Source of the DNA: Salvelinus alpinus
Lineage: Eukaryota; Chordata; Actinopteri; Salmoniformes; Salmonidae
NCBI RefSeq assembly: GCF_045679555.1
Contig: NC_092091.1
Span: forward strand, 68,322,437-68,386,436
Direction of reading: 5' to 3'
DNA length: 64,000 bases
A program made the position numbers and the translations under genes. The first letter of the stretch is position 1. Every line of letters starts with the position of its first letter. Below, one piece after another: positions 60,701-64,000 of the stretch. The notes beneath the pieces are model-generated. The model saw nothing but the letters and a program-made list of their open reading frames with translations, had not been told where the DNA came from and made no database searches.

Positions 60701-61974
60701 AAGTTTCTCCCATCTCCACAGAGGAACTCTGTAGCTCTGTCTGAGTGACCATCGGGTTCTCGGTCACCTCCCAGACCAAAGCCCTTCTCCCTGATTGGTC
60801 AGTTTGGCCGGGAGGCTCTAGGAAGAGTCTTGGTGGTTCCAGACTGCTTCAACAAAGGTACTTCTACAAAGTACTGAATCCTGTGATTTAAAAAAAAAAT
60901 CTAAAACCTGTTTTTGCTTTGTCATTATGGGGAATTGTGTGTAGATTGATGAGGAAAAATAACAATTTTATACATTTTTAAATAAGGCTGTAACATAACA
61001 AAATGTGGAAAAAGTTGAGGGGTCTGAATACTTTCCGAATGCACCGAATATACACGACTAGTCAACATATGGATAGATATATGTGTGTACAAAACATTAG
61101 GAACACCTGCTCTTTCCATGACATCGACTGACCAGGTGAATCCAGGTGAAAGCTATGATCCATTATTGATGTCACCTGTTAAATCCACTTCAATCAGTGT
61201 AGATGAAGAGAAGGGATTTTTAAGCCTTGCGACATTTGAGACATGAATTGTGTATTTGTGCCATTCAGAGGGTGACAAAATATTTAAGTGCCAGGGGTAT
61301 GGTAGTAGGTGCCAGGCGCACCGGTTTGAGTGTGTCAAGAACTGCAACGCTGCTGGGATTTTCATGCTCAACAGTTTCCCGTGTATCAAGAATGGTCCAC
61401 CACCCAAAGGACATCCAGCCAACTTGACACAACTGTGGGAAGCATTGAAGTCAACATGGGTCAGCATCCCTGTGGAACGATTTCGACACCTTGTAGAGTC
61501 CATGCCCCGAAGAATTGAGGCTGTTCTGAGGGCAAAAAGAAGGGGTACAACTCAAGGTGTTCCTAATATTTTATACACTCAGTGTATATGTGTGTAAATT
61601 GTACTGTATTGGTTGTATAGGGTAGTTGCTGACCATGTTGTCATTGGCTATACGAGGGTATGTTATTACTGTATGTTAATGCTTTATTTACCAATTACCA
61701 ATTGCTTTGTTTAATGGGACTGGTGGAGCAATCCTTAATTCGAATGCTCTTATTAACGTAAGTAGTGCCACTATGTCCTCAAACAATCTGTCCCAGCAGG
61801 ATGTTCAATAATGACATTGTGTTACCCTTCCATGTTATACATAACAGTCCAATAACAAGGGTTATAATCCAAACAAATGATTCTGCCGGTAGACATTGTT
61901 TTTCCAGAAGAGGTGGCAACATTACCCAAAGCTGTTCCCCTGCAGCTGTCACATCAACTGAATGTTCATGTAAT

Positions 61975-62014
<40 letters not shown>

Positions 62015-62166
62015 GTGTGTTGTGTGTGAGACAAGAGGTCAATTCGGGATGCGGGGGTCCTCAGGCACTCAAGGGCCCGTCGGGGGAGTTCACCAGCATG
62101 AATCACCCCAGTAGCTACGACAACGGCATGAGCTGCAGCTGGCGCATCACTGTGGACCCAGGCATG
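57737..62166 (+). CDS. Unidentified single-pass membrane protein with an extracellular CUB domain (first two coding exons; continues beyond window)
   Basis: Exon A, 57737-57887, encodes [13 protein letters not shown], a basic cytoplasmic tail, and a hydrophobic segment at about residues 20-42 ([19 protein letters not shown]). It ends in a GT donor with phase 1. Exon B, 62036-62166, accepts that phase and encodes the start of a CUB domain: [19 protein letters not shown], then [20 protein letters not shown], with the first Cys of the fold and the CxW motif. It ends at a GTAAGT donor, phase 0. The topology would be type II (no signal peptide before the anchor). The join of A to B keeps frame, but other exons could lie between. 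Transmembrane proteases and MFRP-like proteins have CUB domains after such an anchor; none can be chosen from about 94 residues. Confidence 0.72.
57921..58203 (-). mobile_element. tRNA-derived salmonid SINE, minus strand
   Basis: On the minus strand the head near 58203 reads CCACCAGGTAGCCTAGCAGT with the B-box-like GGTTGCTGGTTCCAATCC. The body contains CGATGACGTGTATATTGATT and GGGTTGGGTTAAATGCGGAA, and the end GTATCCCCCTTTCCC. It shares its 3' half with 27078-27245. It lies in the intron of the CUB protein gene. Confidence 0.85.
59560..59655. repeat. (CT)n-rich simple repeat
   Basis: CTCTCTTTCTCTCTATTTCT and similar text form an irregular pyrimidine tract of about 95 bp. Confidence 0.9.
59784..61048 (-). 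mobile_element. Tc1-like transposon with both terminal inverted repeats, transposase broken
   Basis: The left end CAGTGCATTCGGAAAGTATT-CAGACCCC is mirrored by GGGGTCTGAATACTTTCCGA-ATGCAC near 61018-61044, and the match extends inward over about 60 bp to the CAGCCTTATT and AATAAGGCTGTAAC motifs. Transposase fragments are on the minus strand: [11 protein letters not shown] (first catalytic Asp) and [10 protein letters not shown]-like text in 60561-60343, and N-terminal text in 60779-60558. Frame breaks and a missing third catalytic region make it inactive. Confidence 0.93.
60343..60779 (-). pseudogene. Tc1-like transposase fragments (two frames)
   Basis: The minus-strand frame 60561-60343 starts [18 protein letters not shown] and has [16 protein letters not shown], the region around the first DDE aspartate. 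The frame 60779-60558 upstream holds [20 protein letters not shown] and is offset by one frame. There is no continuous coding sequence. Confidence 0.88.
61077..61588 (+). mobile_element. Non-autonomous Tc1-like element, about 510 bp
   Basis: The ends are GTACAAAACATTAGGAACAC-CTGC and AGGTGTTCCTAATATTTTAT-ACACTCAGTGTA, imperfect inverses. The interior keeps transposase scraps in shifting frames: [12 protein letters not shown] and [14 protein letters not shown] near the N-terminal helix-turn-helix, then [13 protein letters not shown]-like text at the C-terminus. The catalytic core is deleted. It sits 28 bp right of the previous Tc1 element. A related fragment is at 4983-5212. Confidence 0.9.
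61979..62029 (+). repeat. (TG)n microsatellite adjoining the CUB exon acceptor
   Basis: About 17 TG units run to 62012, followed by TTGTGTGTTGTGTGTGAG, ending within a few bases of the splice acceptor at 62034-62035. Confidence 0.95.
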
Positions 62167-62255
62167 GTAAGTACCACAATGCAACACATTCAAAACACAA
62201 GGCCTTTTATACAGTAACCTCTTTTCTTTTTACTGTGCTCTTTCCTTCAAACAAA

Positions 62256-63965
62256 TACACTGAACAAAAATATAAATGCAATATTCAACCATTTCTAAGA
62301 TTCTACTGAGTTACAGTTCATATAAGGATCTCAGTCAATTGACATAAATTCCTTAGGCCCTAGTCTATGGATTCCACACTTTAGAAAAGTTGGGGCGTGG
62401 ATCAGAAAACCAGTCAGTATCTGGTGTGACCACCATTTGCCTCATGCAGCGCGACACATCTCCTTCACATAGAGTTGATCAGGCTGTTGATTGTGGCCTG
62501 TGGAATGTTGTCCCACTCTTCTTCAATGGCTGTGCAAAGTTGCTGAATATTGGCGAACTGGAACACGTTGTCGTACACGTTGATCCAGAACATTCCAAAC
62601 ATGCTCAATGGATGACATGTCTGGTGAGTATGCAGGCCATGGAAGAACTGGGACATTTTCAGCTTCCAGGAATTGTGTACAGATCTTTGCGACATGTAGC
62701 TATGCATTATCAGTGTCACGCCCTGACCTTGAGATCCTTTTTATGTCTCTATTTTGGTTTGGTCAGGGTGTGAGTTGGGGTGGGCATTCTATGTTTTGTG
62801 TTCTATGTTTTCTATTTCTGTGTGGTTCTCAATCAGAGGCAGCTGTCTATCGTTGTCTCTGATTGAGAACCATACTTAGGTAGCCTTTTCCCACCTGTGT
62901 TTTGTGGGTAGTTGTTTTCTGTTTTGTGTTGTTGCACCAGACAGAACTGTTTCGTTTTGTTCCACTTTGTTATTTTGTTTCAGTGTTCAGTTTGAATAAA
63001 TGATCATGAACACATACCACGCTGCGCTTTGGTCCTCTTCTTCAGACGAGCGTTACAATCATGCTGAAACGTGGGGTAATGTCGGCAGATGAATGGCATG
63101 ATAATGGGCCTCAGGATCTCATCACGTTGTCTCTGTGCATTCAAATTTCCATTGATAAAATTCAATTGTGTACGTTGTCCGAAGCTTATGCCAACCCATA
63201 CCATAACCCCACCACCACCATGCTCATCCACACAACGCTATATATGTTGTCTGCTATCTGCCCGGTACAGTTGAGAGCACACTTCTCCAGCGTGCCAGTG
63301 GCCATTGAAGGTGAGTATTTGCCCACTGAAGTTGGGTACAACGCCGAACTGCAGTCAGGTCAAGACCCTGGTGAGGACGACGAGCACTCAGATGAGCTTC
63401 CCTGAGATGCTATCTGACAGTTTGTGCAGAAATAATTTGGTTGTGCAAACCCACAGTTTCATCAGCTGTCCGGGTGGCTGGTCTAAGATGATCCCACAGG
63501 TGAAGAAGCCAGATGTGGAGGTCCTGGGATGACGTGGTTACATGTGGTCTGCAGTTGTGAGTCAGGTTGGACGTACTGCCAAATTCTCTAAAGCAGAGAA
63601 ATGAACATTAAATTCTCTGGCAACAGCTCTGGTGAACATTCCTGCAGTCAGCACGCCAATTGCATTGTGTTGTGTGACAGAAGTGCACATTTTAGAGTGG
63701 CTTTTTCTTGTCCCCCAGCACAAGGTGCACCTGTGTAATGATAATGCTGATTAATCAACTTCTTTATATGCCACACTGATCAGGTGGATGGATTATCTTG
63801 GCAAATGAGAAATGCTCAGTTACAGGGATGTAAGCAGATTTGTTCACCAAGTTTGAGAGAAATCAGCTTGTTGTGCACATGGAACATTTCTGGGATCTTT
63901 TATTTCAGCTCATGAAACATGGGACCAACAATTAAAATGTTGCGTTCATATTTTTGTTCAGTATA
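62256..63965 (-). mobile_element. Tc1-like transposon interrupted by a probable solo LTR
   Basis: The left end TACACTGAACAAAAATATAA-ATGCAA is mirrored by TTGCGTTCATATTTTTGTTC-AGTATA at the right. Transposase pieces are on the minus strand: VMVWVGISFGQRTQLNFI at 63231-63004 and EEEWDNIPQATINSLINSM at 62719-62465, in separate frames. A 344-bp insertion (62714-63057) splits the coding region. Without it, the flanks join as a normal Tc1 sequence. Confidence 0.93.
62714..63057 (+). mobile_element. Probable solo LTR inserted in a Tc1 element
   Basis: It starts TGTCACGCCCTGACC and ends GACGAGCGTTACA (TG...CA). An AATAAA is at 62996-63001, about 60 bp before the end, and the flanks are ATCAG (left) and ATCAT (right), a near-perfect 5-bp target duplication. 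The length of 344 bp fits an LTR. No internal region is present. It is a non-coding relic. Confidence 0.72.
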
Positions 63966-64000
63966 CATGTCAAAACACAACTACGTCTCATAGGCTCTGT

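Overview
This is vertebrate nuclear DNA, almost certainly from a salmonid fish (salmon, trout or char). The genes are split into short exons with GT-AG introns, and the proteins read as fish orthologues of vertebrate genes. The interspersed repeats are the mix typical of salmonids: several Tc1-like transposon families, tRNA-derived SINEs, small palindromic elements and CA/TG microsatellites. Species and family names rest on recall of known sequences, because no search was run.

Layout: positions 1-4769 are an uninterrupted 35-bp minisatellite of about 136 copies. It lies in an intron of tbc1d9, whose sixteen 3' exons follow at 5314-18026 on the + strand (1,010 residues to the stop; the N-terminal quarter lies left of the window). 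A complete six-exon uncoupling-protein gene (ucp1, 309 residues) is at 23921-26602 (+). A complete eight-exon elmod2 gene (299 residues) is at 28292-31206 (-), with a 100-N assembly gap in one intron. The order and orientation tbc1d9-ucp1-elmod2 match the block on human chromosome 4q31, which supports the paralogue assignments. From 33.5 to 42.7 kb lies a transposon-rich stretch: a broken LINE, Tc1 copies, LTR pieces in inverted orientation and a SINE with clear target duplications. gprin3 follows (919-residue single coding exon, 46100-48859, +), with a plausible non-coding first exon ending at 40051. After about 9 kb with no gene seen comes the start of an unidentified + strand gene for a membrane protein with a CUB domain (57737-57887 and 62036-62166), which continues beyond the window.

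The genes do not form a pathway. TBC1D9 is a Rab-GAP family protein, UCP1 a mitochondrial inner-membrane carrier, ELMOD2 an Arf/Arl GAP, and GPRIN3 a membrane-tethered G-alpha-interacting protein. No new multi-gene system was found. The observations most worth checking are the higher-order structure of the satellite inside a gene, a microRNA-precursor-like hairpin in a tbc1d9 intron (8457-8536), the head-to-head LTR remnant with proline-type primer-binding sites (36215-37794), and the unidentified CUB protein.
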